From Geotrypetes seraphini (Eukaryota; Chordata; Amphibia; Gymnophiona; Dermophiidae): a DNA stretch of 64,000 nucleotides. Under the pieces are notes generated by a model. That model saw nothing but the letters and a program-made list of their open reading frames with translations. It did not search any database and was not told the origin of the DNA. Positions 36,688 to 48,333 of the stretch are shown piece after piece. The stretch spans positions 2,170,001 to 2,234,000 of the forward strand of contig NC_047096.1 in NCBI RefSeq assembly GCF_902459505.1, read 5' to 3'. The translations under genes were made by a program, and so were the position numbers. How positions within the stretch are numbered: the stretch's first letter is position 1; the number at the start of each line of letters is the position of its first letter.

Positions 36688-37090
36688 GCCAGTCAGATTC
36701 TCAGGATATCCACAATGAATAGTCATGAGCGATGTTTGTACGCACTGCGGGAGCTGGACATGACGTCAGAGGACGAGTCGAGACCGGCACGGGCAGCAAG
36801 TTGGAGATTCCGGGAAGTTAGAGGTATGGGGGAAGGGAAGGGTGTGTTTGCATGGCGGGGAAGGAGCGGGGGAACGCCACTGCCTCGGGCACCTCCCACT
36901 TTCGCTACACCACTGTACCAACTAGTCTGCTTTTTAAGGTCACCACAACGTATATGGATGAGAGAGATTTACATACACTGCCTCCATTGCTTATGCAAAT
37001 CTGAATGACTGGATGTGTCTTGACTGAGCTGAGACTTGCTGATGTGGCCCCTAGCGAATCTTCTTTTCAGGATGTCCACAATAAGAGAGA
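36688..37090. mobile_element. hAT-like MITE remnant with an insertion
   Basis: CAGATTCTCAGGATATCCAC...ATGAATAGTCATGAG at the left and GCTTATGCAAATCTGAATGA...TTTTCAGGATGTCCACAATA at the right look like inverted arms of the same family as 38226-38400. A G/C-rich stretch (36745-36945) of unknown origin lies between. Confidence 0.4.
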
Positions 37091-37606
37091 CAGTACATGC
37101 AGGATTCCAGAACAATTTCATAGTGAATTATTAATTGCACATAATTGAAGCATATAACATGCTCTAGATGTCAGCAGAAATGGTTCAAGGTCATCTGAAA
37201 GATCATGGCAGGAAATGGCATTTATCAAGTTAATTAAGGGATTGTGAGGAGGCCTTACAGATAACAAAAGAACAATCATTTCAAAAGCCTGTGACAAAAA
37301 GACTTGGGTGTTTCAGCTTCTCTTTGTATTTACAGAGAACAAAGGGCCTCAGTGTTACCTAGGCTGAGATTCTCAGACAATAGCCCTCAAGTACTGGGCA
37401 GTGCCTTATCTTAGGTAATAACTAAAGTCAAGCACTACTGATCTCGGCACCTGGTCTGCAAAGAAATATATGACCAGCTGAGCAAGTCGTGACTACTTTT
37501 TCCAACATTGTTTTATTTGTGCTCTCTGGTTCTTCATTTTGAAGAAAAAAAAAGACAAAACTACTCCCTCTTCCTCTCTGCAACCAAGAAAGCCCTCACT
37601 CTAGAG

Positions 37607-37863
37607 CAGTGGTGTCAAAGTCGCGGCCCACCAGGTACTATTTTGAGGCCCTCAGTGTGTTTGTCATGATCACAAATGTAAAATAAAACCATGTCTGTTT
37701 AGCTATAAATGACAATATTATTATTAAGGCTTAGCCAAAAGTTTTTACCTCATGCAAAATTGTCATTTCTTTAATAAGACATTAACTCTTTTTTTCTGCA
37801 GCCCTCCAAGTACCTACAAATCTAAAATGTGGCCCTGCAAAGGGTTTGAGTTGGAGACCACTG
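37607..37863. mobile_element. hAT MITE (CAGTGGTGTCAAAG ends), 8-bp target duplication
   Basis: Ends CAGTGGTGTCAAAGTCGCGG and (reverse complement) CAGTGGTCTCCAACTCAAAC. Flanks CTCTAGAG (37599-37606) and CTCTGGAG (37864-37871) differ at one base. Interior GGTACTATTTTGAGGCCCTC is shared with 55019-55327. Confidence 0.85.
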
Positions 37864-38225
37864 CTCTGGAGCAACAAGAGCCAGCACTAGCTTTCCCTCT
37901 GCAGGCCCGAAAAAAAGGAAACTGTGACAGAAGCATTTCCAGGAATGCTAGAGAAATACAGCACATTGGCATCAAAAGATAAGACTCTGAGCCATGGTAG
38001 GCTTGCTTCCAAAACATGTGAGCTCATGGATTGAGTGTGAAAGGAGGTTGTCAGTGAGCAATGCAGGGCCATGTTCAGAGAGTCTCATTTTTGGGGCCTC
38101 ATTTGCATATATCAGCAGGGACTGAAATGGCAGGTTATGTGCAAAATAAAATTGTGATTAAAATGACTTGCAAATATCCCTGAAGAGGTACATCATGTCT
38201 GTAGCTGACATTCTTCTTTCTACAC

Positions 38226-38400
38226 ATCCAGCCAGCCAGATTTTCCGGATATCTACAATGGATATGCAGGAGCGAGATTTCCATGCACAGCCTCATTGGT
38301 ATGCAAATCTATCTTATGCATATTCATTGTGACTATCCTGAAAAGCTCTTGGACTGGGTGTGCCCCGAGGGCTGCCTTACTGCAGATGGATTGAAAAAGG
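38226..38400. mobile_element. hAT-like MITE remnant
   Basis: CAGATTTTCCGGATATCTAC...GATATGCAGGAGCGAGATTT and, inverted, ATGCATATTCATTGTGACTA...CTGAAAAGC. Flanking duplication not clear. Confidence 0.5.
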
Positions 38401-39600
38401 TTACCAGCTCTGCCTATTGTGTGGGGGACAAACATTTTGATCTTGAGATGCCTTTGTGAATGCGGAATCATTGATTTAATTTTAATACGTGATATACGGG
38501 TGCTGAAAACCAAGATGTTGGAGCAGATTACAATTCTAACAATCATTATTCCATTACACAATAAATACAATTTATATACAATACAAATTAAATCCCATCA
38601 AATGCATCACAAGCCCCCAATTATCCTACATCAGCCATAACTGTGCAGTTTTTTCAGAGTGGGGGTTAGGAGGGCTGGTGTAGGGGACAGCTACCCATGT
38701 TATTGTGCTTTCCTGGTTTTATTGTACGGTTTGTCTGTCTGCTTTTTGTTGTTGGATATTTGTAATGTCTGATATTGCTTTTTTTTCTGTTTTTATTATA
38801 GTTACTTTTGTTTGTAAACTACCCTGATCTGCTTTTGAATTGGTGGGATATTGAACAGAAAATAAGCCATAAATATAATTGTCCTGTAGCTTAAACAAAG
38901 GGAGGTTAGTGCTTCCTTAAATTTCTCATTCTATTTCTTCATTAATATTTTGCAGTGCATGTTCTCAATGAAAGCTAATCCATATCTTCTCTCTCTATAT
39001 GTATCACGTCCTGCCTTATATTTTGGGCTGAAGGAGGGCTGGGCCCAGCCCAAGCTTATCTGGCAGCCTAGGTAACCTTCAGCTGTCTGTTTCCTCCCCT
39101 CCACTCCCAGTTTGCTGAGGAAAGAGATAAGATAGTGGCCCCTCTCCCCCCCCTCCCCACTTCAGCTGTGGTTAGGGAGGGAGGAAGTGAGTGCCCTTCA
39201 GAAGGCTGGCCAGGTGGTTCCCCAATAAAAAAAGAATGCAATTTGTATTCCCAATCTATATAATGTAAAAATGAAAGCGGAAAGTAAAAGTCAGTCAGAG
39301 AAGAGAAGATGAGCTACATTTAGGTATAGCAGATATTTTCCTGGCCCAGGAGAGCTCACGACTTCCCGAAATCACAGGAGAGGCAGAGGGATTTGAGCCT
39401 GCTTTTTCTTGTTCACAGCTGTTCTAACCATAAGAAGAACAGAAGGAGAGAAAAGAAAGTGGCACTTGGACAAGAAACACTGGGAAAAGAGAAGCAGAAG
39501 AAAGGGAAAACCAGATATGAGATGATTGGAACGATAGTCTAGTTAATTTAGGGACCCATTTTATACCTATAGTCAATGGGGCACTTAGCATACACTAGTA
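38401..39600. other. unassigned intergenic DNA
   Basis: About 1.2 kb. A short A/T-rich stretch at 38555-38610 (ATACAATTTATATACAATAC) may be a LINE tail. The rest shows no gene or recognised repeat. Confidence 0.35.
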
Positions 39601-39742
39601 AAAGAACATAAGAAGAGCCTTACTGGGTTAGAGCAACGGTCCATCAAGCCCGGTAGCCCGTTCTCATGGTGGCCAATCCAGGTCACTAATGCCTGACCAA
39701 AACCCAAGGAGTAGCAATATTCCATGTACCGATTCAGGCAAT
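39601..39742 (-). mobile_element. CR1 LINE 3' tip, antisense
   Basis: AGAACATAAGAAGAGCCTTA, CCATCAAGCCCGGTAGCCCG, GGTGGCCAATCCAGGTCACT, AAACCCAAGGAGTAGCAATA. About 140 bp. Confidence 0.88.
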
Positions 39743-40411
39743 TATACCACTGTACAGTAGGGGGTGCTAGCTCACAGAGTGGAAGAATAAGCCACCTTAG
39801 TGTAGGTGGGACAACCCTGCTGTGTCATGGGGATGGGACTCAGGCAGCAAGGAGTTCATAAGACCTAGAGTGGAGTCATTCAGGACACCCTGAGACCAAA
39901 GGTCTCTAGAAGGAGAGATCTTCCCTAGCTGTGGGCTGAGGAGGATCCCAGGGAAACAGTGTCCCTCAAGTGTCTGTGAGAGAGACTGGCAAGGTGAGAG
40001 GTCTGTTATTTATTTAAAGACTTGATGTTAAGTGTGAGGCTGAAGTCAGCCTGTGTGTGAAGCTGGATAATTCCTGGCTGTGGTTTGAGGAGAAGCAGAG
40101 GGCTGTAAGAAAGCCTATATATGTGGACTTTGTTCTAGGGTCTAGCAGGGACCAGACCGTGATACCTGATTAGAGAAAGACTGTTGCAACCTGTGTTTGG
40201 AGCTTCACCCCAAAATCCACTCAGCCTATTACAGGCCCCTTAGAGACTGAAGTGTATCATTGTTTTGGGTTTTTTTTAAATTTATGTCTGCTATTTTGTA
40301 TTTGACAGAATATAAGAGAAGTGCTTTTCTGTTTATATTCCTCTGATATTGCCCTGCATGGATTCACGCTGTTTCGGTTTAATTTTTAGTTTGTGGTAAT
40401 TTATTTTGGAC
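39743..40411. other. unassigned segment between two CR1 copies
   Basis: About 670 bp without a second copy in the window, so it cannot be called a repeat. It might be a terminal piece of an old retroelement, but I see no diagnostic motif. Confidence 0.3.
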
Positions 40412-40813
40412 TTGATGAGGGTCTACAAAATCCTGAGTGGAGTAGAACGGGTACAAGTGGATTGATTTTTCACTCTGTCAAAAATTACAAAGACTAGAGG
40501 ACACTCGATGAAGTTATAGGGAAATACTTTTAAAACCAATAGGAGAAAATTTTTTTTCACTCGGAGAATAGTTAAGCTCTGGAACACGTTGCCAGAGGTT
40601 GTGGTAAGAGCGGATAGCATAACTGGTTTTAAGAAAGGTTTGTACAAGTTCCTGGAGGAAAAGTTCATAGTCTGTTATTGAGAAAGACATGGGGGAAGCC
40701 ACTGCTTGCCCTAAATCAGTAGCATGGAATATTGCTACTTCTTGGTTTTTAGCCAGGTATTAGTGATCTGGATTGGCCACCATGAGAATGGACTATTGAG
40801 CTTGACGGACCAC
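40412..40813 (+). mobile_element. CR1 LINE 3' end, sense
   Basis: GGGTCTACAAAATCCTGAGT, CAAAGACTAGAGGACACTCG, GGTTTTAAGAAAGGTTTGTA, CATGGAATATTGCTACTTCT, GGATTGGCCACCATGAGAAT. It is cut before its 3' end by the DIRS element. Confidence 0.9.
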
Positions 40814-42385
40814 ATCTTTCAGCGAGAAGAACTCCAGGAGCTTATCTTCAGGTTTCCTTGGTATTGCGCTTCGAGGAAGATGCAAAGGATTCTCTCCCCC
40901 CCCCCCACTCTGCGTGTGGTGGACCCCCTTCGGGGGATCCGCTCAGCCTCTCTTTTCCTGTGCATCTGGATATTCTTTAAATTGTGCTTCTGCAGTGGAA
41001 AGTGCTGGAGTCACCCTTTCGTTTTGCGCACTCTATGGCTCACCTGTATCCCATCCCAGAGCTTTGTCTGCATTTCGCTTTTTGAGGATGGCCAAATTGC
41101 TTCGGCATCCAGTGCAGCCTTTGGTTCTGGCCTGGGATCTCAATTTGGTCCTGTCTGTGTTTGTGCACCCTCCCTTTGAGCCCCTGGGTTCCTGCTTGTT
41201 GAAGGACCTTACTCTCAAGGCGTTTTTCTGGTGCCCATTACTTCTGTGAGACATGTTTCTGAGTTGTAGGCTTTCTCTTGTTCCCTCTAAGGCTTTCTCC
41301 TGGAGTTTTCTAGAGAGCATATCGTGCTGTGGCCTGATTCTTCCTTTCTGCCGAAGGTGGTCTTGCCTCTTCATGTCAATCAATCCGTCGTCCTCCCGGT
41401 CTTGGGTAGTCGGGAGGGCTCTTCGGAGCAGAGGCAGTAGCACAAGTTGGATGTCTGTTGGGTTCTTCGCTCTTATGTTCAGCGGACCCAGGAGTTCCGG
41501 AAGTCAGATCATCTTTTAGTCCTCTTAGCGAGTCCTCGTAATGGGGACAGCGCGTCAAAGGCTATTATTGCACGCTGGATCAAGGAGACTATCGCTTCCG
41601 TATACCTTCTTCAGAAGAAACCTGTTCCGGAATTTCTCAAGGCTCATTCCACTCGGGGTCAGGCAGCTTCTGGGGTTGAGCCTTCTCTTGTGCCTCCAGT
41701 GGACATCTGTAAAGCTGCGGTTTGGTCTTCTCTGCATTCCTTTGTGCAACACTATAGTGTAGATGTTCAGGTGCGTCGGGATGTGGTGTTCGGTGAGCAT
41801 GTTCTGGTGACGGCCCTCCGGGGTCCCACGCATGATGGGTCCTGCTTTGGTACATCCCATCAGTGAACTGTGCCGGTCTGGAGAGGTGCTAAAGAAGGAA
41901 AAATTAGGTTCTTACCTGCTAATTTTCTTTCTTAGACTCTCCAGACCGGCACAGTCCTTACCCTGTCTGTCTGTTGTTCTTGCGGGATTCGCGTGAAGAG
42001 TGTGATTTTTTTTTCTGCAGGTTCTAGTATTTTTATAGGTTTGGGGACATTAAAAGAACAGCGGCTTTGGCTCAGCTGGAGAGCTGTGGGGATGTTTGTG
42101 AAGGGGCTTTTTCTATGCAATTTCCAACAGTATTGCTCTATGGTAGTTGTTATTCTTGTTAGGAGGGTTGTACCTGTTATAGTTAATATTTCTTAGTTCT
42201 GCTTGGCTATTCGGCAGACTGGTTATATTAGGAGGAAGCACAGCTACTTGTATTGCAGTCAAAAGTTTTGTCTCAGTCTCCACCTGCTGGTCATGATGAG
42301 CTATTACCCATCAGTGAACTGTGCCGGTCTGGAGAGTCTAAAAGAAAGAAAATTAGCAGGTAAGAACCTAATTTCGCCTTTAACT
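40814..42385 (+). mobile_element. DIRS retrotransposon fossil, tyrosine-recombinase part and right terminal region
   Basis: The region around 41450-41860 resembles the C-terminal part of a DIRS tyrosine recombinase (key words ARWIKETIASVYLLQ, KAHSTRGQAAS, AVWSSLHSFVQHYS). It is followed by terminal sequences with inverted copies of CTGTGCCGGTCTGGAGAG (41865-41960, 42315-42385), as expected for DIRS elements, which use a tyrosine recombinase instead of an integrase. The 5' half is missing or diverged. Broken. Moderate age. Confidence 0.75.
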
Positions 42386-42582
42386 GCTGGAATGTTTTTT
42401 TCTTCTTGGGGCAACCACCTGGCCAGTGTTCTGAGTTTGATGATAACCAGAGGGGACTCTCCCTTTTGCCTTTTCTCATTCCTTGCATTGAGCTGGGGTG
42501 GGGTTAGGGGTCAGGGTGGCACAGAGTTGGCACTTCACCTGGGCCATCAGTTACTCTTGGATCCTTCCTTTTACGTTACATA

Positions 42583-43082
42583 GTAACATAGTAGATGATG
42601 GCAGATAAAGACCCCGAATGGTCCATCCAGTCTGCCCAACCTGATTCAATTTAAATTTTTTTTATTTTTTTCTTCTTAGCTATTTCTGGGCGAGAATCCA
42701 AAGCTTTACCCGGTACTGTGCTTGGGTTCCAACTGCCGAAATCTCTGTTAAGACTTACTCCAGCCCATCTACACCCTCCCAGCCATTGAAGCCCTCCCCT
42801 GCCCATCCTCCACCAAACGGCCATACACAGACACAGACCGTACAAGTCTGCCCAGTAACTGGCCTAGTTCAATATTTAATCTTATTTTCTGATTCTAGAT
42901 CCTTTGTGTTCATCCCACGCTTCTTTGAACTCAGTCACAGTTTTACTCTCCACCACCTCTCTCGGGAGCGCATTCCAGGCATCCACCACCCTCTCCGTAA
43001 AGTAGAATTTCCTAACATTGCCCCTGAATCTACCACTCCTCAACCTCAAATTATGTCCTCTGGTTTTACCATTTTCTCTGCT
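42583..43082 (-). mobile_element. CR1 LINE 3' end, antisense, well-preserved subfamily
   Basis: ACATAGTAACATAGTAGATG, GGTCCATCCAGTCTGCCCAA, CAAAGCTTTACCCGGTACTG, ACTCCAGCCCATCTACACCC, CGCATTCCAGGCATCCACCA. A third CR1 subfamily with a long 3' UTR, apparently little diverged. Confidence 0.9.
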
Positions 43083-43254
43083 TCTTTCAGGCAGCTTTAC
43101 AGAGGAAAGGTAAGTCAGTGCCTTACCAGTGGGACCGGTTCTAGAAATCTGCCTCTCCTACCTCTGTGGTACTTAAGTGGTAAAATGAAGAGCAGAGCCC
43201 ATGAAAACTAACCTCCCAAAGCTGTGATTTAAGCTGCAATATAATTATTGTAGT

Positions 43255-43512
43255 TCATAAGAACATAAGAATAGCCTTACTGGATCAGACCAGTGGTCCA
43301 TCAAGTCCAGTAGCCTGTTCTCATGGTGGCCAATCCAGCTCACCAGTACCTGGCCAAAACCCAAGGAGTAGCAATATTCCATGCTACCGATCCAGGGCAA
43401 GCAGTGGCTTCTCCCATGTTTATCTCAATAACAGACTATGGACTTTTCCTCCAGAAACTTGTCCAAATCTTTCTTAAAACCATCTACGCTATCAGCTCTT
43501 ACCACATCCCCC
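43255..43512 (-). mobile_element. CR1 LINE 3' end, antisense
   Basis: CATAAGAACATAAGAATAGC (3' tip), GGTGGCCAATCCAGCTCACC, ATGCTACCGATCCAGGGCAA, CTTTTCCTCCAGAAACTTGT, ends CTCTTACCACATCCCC. Confidence 0.9.
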
Positions 43513-43668
43513 TTTCCTTTTGTTTTGTGAGTCTGTCATTGCACTGTCCTTGTTTATGTCTATGTCCGTTTAACAAATTGCTCGTTTCTCCCTTTTTAAT
43601 TGTACATCGCTTGGAAAGTTTGATAAGCAGTCAAATCAAATTTTGAATAAACTTGAAACTTGATGAAG
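43513..43668 (+). mobile_element. L2-type LINE 3' tail, sense
   Basis: AATTGTACATCGCTTGGAAA...AAGCAGTCAAATCAAATTTT...AATAAACTTGAAACTTGA. It abuts the truncated CR1. Confidence 0.65.
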
Positions 43669-44264
43669 GACTACAGAGAATCCATTTCTTTTCTTTTTTT
43701 TTTAAGTCTTGCAGAAAATTAGACCCCTTTAACTTGCAGTAAGCAGAACTCCCCTCTTGTCCTTGGTTTTCCTTTGTTTTTCCAGATGAAGTACGGAATT
43801 CTGAAGGACACAATAGCTCCTCAAACCAGAACAATGCTCCACTGTTTCACTGAACAAGAGACAATTGGAGGGCGTTGAGGTCGACTTTGCTCTTTCACTG
43901 CAGGGAAATGGGTGGCCTCTTTTCTTTCCTTCTATACTGAATGGTGGGTGTGTACAGAACGGATGGAAAGTCCCTCCCAATATGGTCTTTGCTCTAGAAG
44001 ACAATGGCGCTATTGTCTCTGGGTTTCTTTTGTCTGCTTTAAGGTCTTTGTGGATTATCTCTACTATCTACATTTCATGCTTTGAAGCATGACCTGGTCT
44101 CCCAGAATCCTGGGAGATTTCTTCACTTTCTCCTGGGAAGCGTGGAATGGGATCGGGAGCTATTTTTAAAGAGACAAAGAAAACCTTACTGAGCAGACAG
44201 CAGTAATAGATACAGCAGGTTGAAAGGAGGTGACATGTCTTCTTTCCTATTTTAAACTGAGTTC
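43669..44264. other. unassigned intergenic DNA
   Basis: About 600 bp. Short frames on both strands lack family features. No repeat recognised. Confidence 0.35.
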
Positions 44265-44385
44265 TTTTCATTCCTTCTCCACACTCCTTTTATGAGATCT
44301 ATTTTTATTCTATTGTGAAGCACTTAGAAAGTTTTTAGTTGTGAGGGGTCTATCAAGCTTTTAATAAACCTGAAACTTAAGGATG
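44265..44385 (+). mobile_element. L2-type LINE 3' tail, sense
   Basis: TTGTGAAGCACTTAGAAAGT...TCTATCAAGCTTTTAATAAA...CCTGAAACTTAAG. Confidence 0.55.
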
Positions 44386-44639
44386 CTGTACTCGCCAATT
44401 CTGTTTCAAATGGTTCTCTGTTAATGAAAGCAGTGTAACTCTTGAATCTCCTGCAGTATGTTTTTTTGTTGGCAGGGGGAAGGTAAATTGACTGTGTTCT
44501 GTTATGAGGAGACCTTACTTTTCCAGTGAAGGTGAGAAAGTGCCATAAGGATTCACATCAAGGCCACTGCCCCATCTCTGGAAGAAACCATCAGCTCCCG
44601 AAAAGTAATATACTGCACCAGTTATCACAATTTCAAGCA

Positions 44640-44695
44640 GTTTACAATGTGTATGTATATGTGTATATATATACATAAATAAAAAATAACATCAG
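44640..44695. repeat. TG/TA microsatellite
   Basis: TGTATGTATATGTGTATATATATACATA followed by AAATAAAAAATAAC (quoted core TATGTGTATATATATACATA). Possibly the tail of a LINE remnant (CAAGCAGTTTACAATG just before it). Confidence 0.55.
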
Positions 44696-44724
44696 AACTC
44701 CAAATTTAACCCGCCCCCCCATAA

Positions 44725-45075
44725 AAACATAAGATTTGCCTCTGCTGGGTCAGACCAGCGGTCCATCGTGCCCGCCAGTTTGCTCACGCGGCGGCCCTTA
44801 GGTCAAAGACCAGTGCCTTATTTGAGTCTAGCTTTACTTGCATATGTTCTGTTCCAGTAGGAACTTATCCAACCTTGTCTTGAATTCCTGGAGGGTGTTT
44901 TCCCCTATAATAGCCTCCAGAAGAGCGTTCCAGATTTCTACCACCCTCTGGGTGAAGAAGAACTTCCCTACATTTGTACAGAATCTTTTCCCTTCTAACT
45001 TTAGAGAGTGCCCTCTCATTCTCTTCACCTTGGAGAGGGTGAACAACCTGTCTTTATCTACTAAGTTATTCTCTT
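44725..45075 (-). mobile_element. CR1 LINE 3' end, antisense
   Basis: Minus strand 45103-44834 encodes DKDRLFTLSKVKRMRGHSLK, KRFCTNVGKFFFTQRVVEIW and ENTLQEFKTRLDKFLLEQ. The tail has CTGCTGGGTCAGACCAGCGG. Confidence 0.9.
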
Positions 45076-45219
45076 CTTGGTTGGGCTGAGAACTTTGCAG
45101 CACCCCCTTGTAACAACATTCCGGAGCTCAGATTGTGATGTCATAATGCCTCTTTCCACCAATAAGAACCAACCTCATCAGTGATGTCACAATAGCTTGA
45201 TTGTTCTATACCTGACTTA
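45076..45219. mobile_element. repeat fragment shared with 54603-54880 and 55404-55460
   Basis: Words GAGCTCAGATTGTGATGTCA, CCACCAATAAGAACCAACCT and CAGTGATGTCACAATAGCTT recur at the two other sites. Probably a non-autonomous DNA transposon. Class unknown. Confidence 0.5.
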
Positions 45220-45221
45220 AG

Positions 45222-45580
45222 AACATAAGAATTGCCGCTGCTGGGTCAGACCACTGGTCCATCGTGGCCAGCAGTCTGCTCTCGCGGCGGCCCTTAGGTC
45301 AAAGACCAGCGCCCCAACTGAGATTAGCCCTACCTGCGTACGTTCCAGTTCAGCAGGAACTTGTCTAACTTTGTCTTGAATCCCTTGAGAGTGTTTTCCC
45401 CTACAACAGACTCCGGAACAGCGTTCCAGTTTTCTACCACACTCTGGGTGATGAAGAACTTCCTTACGTTTGTATGGAATTTATCCCCTTTCAACTGTAT
45501 AGAGTGCCCTCTTGTTCTCCCTACCTTGGAGAGGGTGACCAGCCTGTCTTTATCTACTAAGTCTATTCCCTTCATTATCT
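45222..45580 (-). mobile_element. CR1 LINE 3' end, antisense
   Basis: Minus strand 45575-45330 encodes MKGIDLVDKDRLVTLSKVGR, KFHTNVRKFFITQSVVENWN and ENTLKGFKTKLDKFLLNW, open throughout. Tail AAGAACATAAGAATTGCCGC. Confidence 0.92.
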
Positions 45581-45582
45581 AC

Positions 45583-45720
45583 CAGAGCGCTAAATGCTCC
45601 GACATTACTCTGGCGCTTACAGAATTCCTTTTGTGCGTTGGAGCACCATCGGAACATTTAGCGCCCCGGACCACGGTAGAAACCTCTTATCATGGCGTAA
45701 TAAAAGAAGGCCTTAAACAG
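45583..45720. mobile_element. short MITE (GCGCTAAATGCTCC ends)
   Basis: GAGCGCTAAATGCTCCGACA at the left and, inverted, CGGAACATTTAGCGCCCCGG at the right, around GGCGCTTACAGAATTCC. Inserted at the edge of a CR1. Class uncertain, Harbinger-like by appearance. Confidence 0.5.
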
Positions 45721-45819
45721 AAAAGTCCTTTACACACTCACTCCATTCCCTGAAACTCGTTGCCAGGGATAAGAGGCACCTTTCCCTGGCTAATAATTAT
45801 TTCCGGGTTTTAACTCTAG

Positions 45820-46365
45820 GACTTGTTCAAACCCCTTTAAACTCAGCTGTGCTAGATGCCCTTGTCCACATTCTCCAGTAATAAATTCCAGAACTTAATT
45901 GTTCACCGAGTGAAAAAAAAACCCCAAACTTATTCCGCGTTGTAAATCTGTTAATTCCATGGAGTGTCCTTTAGTCCTGGTACATAGAAAACAGAAAAAT
46001 GAAGGCAGATGCCATCGACTTTCCCTTCCTCCCCCTTAGCGATCCCGTGTACTTGTCCCAAACTTTTCTTGAATTCAGATACAGTTATCATCGCCACCAC
46101 CTCCACTGGGAGACCGTTTCACAAATTCACTATCCCCTTTCACCTTCATCCTATGTCCTTCTCGTTCCAGAGTTTCCTTTCAGTTGAAAGAGATTTGCCT
46201 CGTACACATATATGCCATGTAGGTATTTAAACATCTCTATCATGTCTCCCCTATGCTGCCTTTTGTTCAAAGTATACAAATTGAAATCTCCGTCCCCATA
46301 CGCCTTATGACAAAGACCAGTGATTCTTTTAGTAGCCTTCCTCTGGACTGACTCCATCCTATTTA
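45820..46365 (-). mobile_element. two adjoining CR1 LINE ends, antisense
   Basis: 45820-45985 is an old copy (GTTCACCGAGTGAAAAAAAA, CATGGAGTGTCCTTTAGTCC). 45986-46365 is another subfamily beginning TACATAGAAAACAGAAAAAT, with TCAGTTGAAAGAGATTTGCC and TATCATGTCTCCCCTATGC. Both are diverged and truncated. Confidence 0.75.
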
Positions 46366-46744
46366 TATGGTACTAATATGAAAGAGTAAGTAATTATCTG
46401 TTCCACATTTTTTTAATTCATCCATTGCAAATATACAAATAGCAACACATTCTCAGACTGCATCTAATCTCTCCTTACCCCAACCCCTTCATTATCACTC
46501 GTCATTTGATAAACATTTCTCACATTCCCTCTTCTGAAAAGAGTCATCAGTGCAGTGTTTTTTTGCCATCCTTTTATAGCTTTTGGGGGGACAGAGTGAC
46601 CAGAAAGAACTGTGTCATCAATTGATAGGGAGCGGTAGCATAAATTCCACTCAAACAGCCCCTTCAGTGCTGGGAGTCCATTTATAACTGCTTCTAAGGC
46701 GGATCTCCCCGTTCTGGGAATGATAAAGAAGGGGATCACGAACA
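46366..46744. other. unassigned DNA
   Basis: About 380 bp. The minus-strand frame 46781-46464 (106 codons) shows no family I recognise and overlaps CR1 at one end. Probably fortuitous. Confidence 0.3.
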
Positions 46745-47297
46745 GATCGGAGAAGGTTATCATGCCGCCGTACTGGGTCATGGTGTGCCCTCATCTGGAG
46801 TACTGAAGAAGGGCACAGTACTACTCGAAAGGGTCCAGAGAAGAGCAACTAAAATGGTTAAGGGGCTGGAGGAGTTGCCGTACAGTGAGAGATTAGAGAA
46901 ACTGGGCTTCTCCTCCCTTGAAAAGAGGAGATTGAGAGGGGACTTGATTGAAACGTTCAAAATACTGACTTAGTAGAGAAAGACAGGTTGTTCACTCTTT
47001 CCACGGTAGGGAGAATGAGAGGCCACTTTCTAAAGTTAAAAGGGGATAGATTCTGTACAAACATAAGGAAGTTCTTCTTCACCCAGAGAGGGATGGAAAA
47101 CTGGAACGTTCTTCTGGAGGCTGTTATAAGGGAAAACACCCTCCAGGGATTCAAGACAAAGTTAGACAAGTTCATGCTAAACTGGTGAGACTGGACTCAT
47201 TTGGAGCACTGGTCTTGACCTACGGGCCTCCATGTGAGCGGACTGCTGGGCAGGATGGACCACTGGTCTGACCCAGCAGTGGCAGTTCTTATGGGGT
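46745..47297 (+). mobile_element. CR1 LINE, ORF2 end and 3' UTR, sense
   Basis: Encodes [40 protein letters not shown], then RMRGHFLKLKGDRFCTNIRK. Ends GACCACTGGTCTGACCCAGC...GCAGTTCTTATGGGG. Confidence 0.92.
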
Positions 47298-47479
47298 TCT
47301 TTCTGTTGGTTTGATTGAGGGTCCTTAAGCTGAATTTGTCCCACTGATACAAAGGCTTATAATATCACCTGTTTGGAGGAGAGTGTGATGCAGTGGTTAA
47401 AGCTAGAGCCTGATAAAAGGGGACTTAAGGGCCAGATGCCCAAAACTCACCCTGGAAAGGGGCAGGTAGTGTCTTAGGG

Positions 47480-47548
47480 ATCTGTGCTGGGATCACTGTT
47501 TTTTACCATAACATTTAATGATCTGCAAAAACAGGCAACAAGTAAAGC
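47480..47548 (+). mobile_element. CR1 LINE ORF2 fragment, sense
   Basis: GGGATCTGTGCTGGGATCAC...CATTTAATGATCTGCAAAAA is the CR1 reverse-transcriptase segment 'SVLGP..F..FINDL'. Cut by the antisense CR1 that follows. Confidence 0.55.
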
Positions 47549-47549
47549 G

Positions 47550-48333
47550 ATCATAGAAACATAGAAATAGACGGCAGATAAGGGCCCAAGGCCCATCCAG
47601 TCTGCCCACCTAATGTCCCTCCCCTACCTTTGCCCTGTGAAGAGATCCCATGTGCCGATCCCATTTGGCCTTAAAATCAGGCACGCTGCTGGCCTCAATC
47701 ACCTGTAGTGGAAGACTATTCCAGCGATCAACCACTCTTTCAGTGAAAAAGAATTTCCTGGTGTCACCTCGTAGTTTCCCGCCCCTGATTTTCAACGGAT
47801 GCCCTCTTGTTGTCGTGGGACCCTTGAAAAAGAAGATATCTTCCTCCGCCTCGATGCGGCCCGTAAGATACTTGAACGTCTCGATCATGTCCCCCCTCTC
47901 TCTGCGCTCCTCGAGCGAGTATAGCTGTAATTTGTCAAGCCGTTTTTCGTATGGTAGATCCTTGAGTCCCGAGACCATCCGGGTGGCCATTCTTTGCACC
48001 GACTCCAGTCTCAGCACATCCTTGCGATAATGCGGCCTCCAGAATTGCACACAGTATTCCAGGTGGGGCCTCACCATGGATCTATACAATGGCATAATGA
48101 CTTCCGCCTTACGACTGACGAAACCCCTTCGTATGCAGCCCATGATTTGTCTTGCCTTGGACGAAGCCTGCTCCACTTGATTGGCAGACTTCATGTCCTC
48201 ACTGACGATTACCCCCAAGTCTCATTCTGCTACCGTTTTTGCTAGGATCTCGCCATTAAGGGTATAAGACTTGCATGGATTCTGGCTGCCCAGGTGCATA
48301 ACTTTGCATTTTTTGGCATTGAAGTTGAGTTAA
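47550..48333 (-). mobile_element. CR1 LINE, antisense, 202-codon open ORF2 C-terminus
   Basis: Minus strand 48218-47610 is open: [80 protein letters not shown]. The 3' tip CATAGAAACATAGAAATAGA is at 47552. Apparently one of the youngest copies here. Confidence 0.93.

Noticed and set aside
37604-38640. CRISPR-like or satellite array
   Set aside because: Repeats here are inverted MITE arms, not regularly spaced direct repeats. A CRISPR array is not expected in this genome type.
41033-41443. 136-codon minus-strand frame
   Set aside because: Antisense to the DIRS fossil. No family match.
43720-44092. Possible exon after a pyrimidine tract (TTTTCCAG at about 43784)
   Set aside because: Frames on both strands lack protein similarity I can recognise, and no matching donor or further exon is seen.
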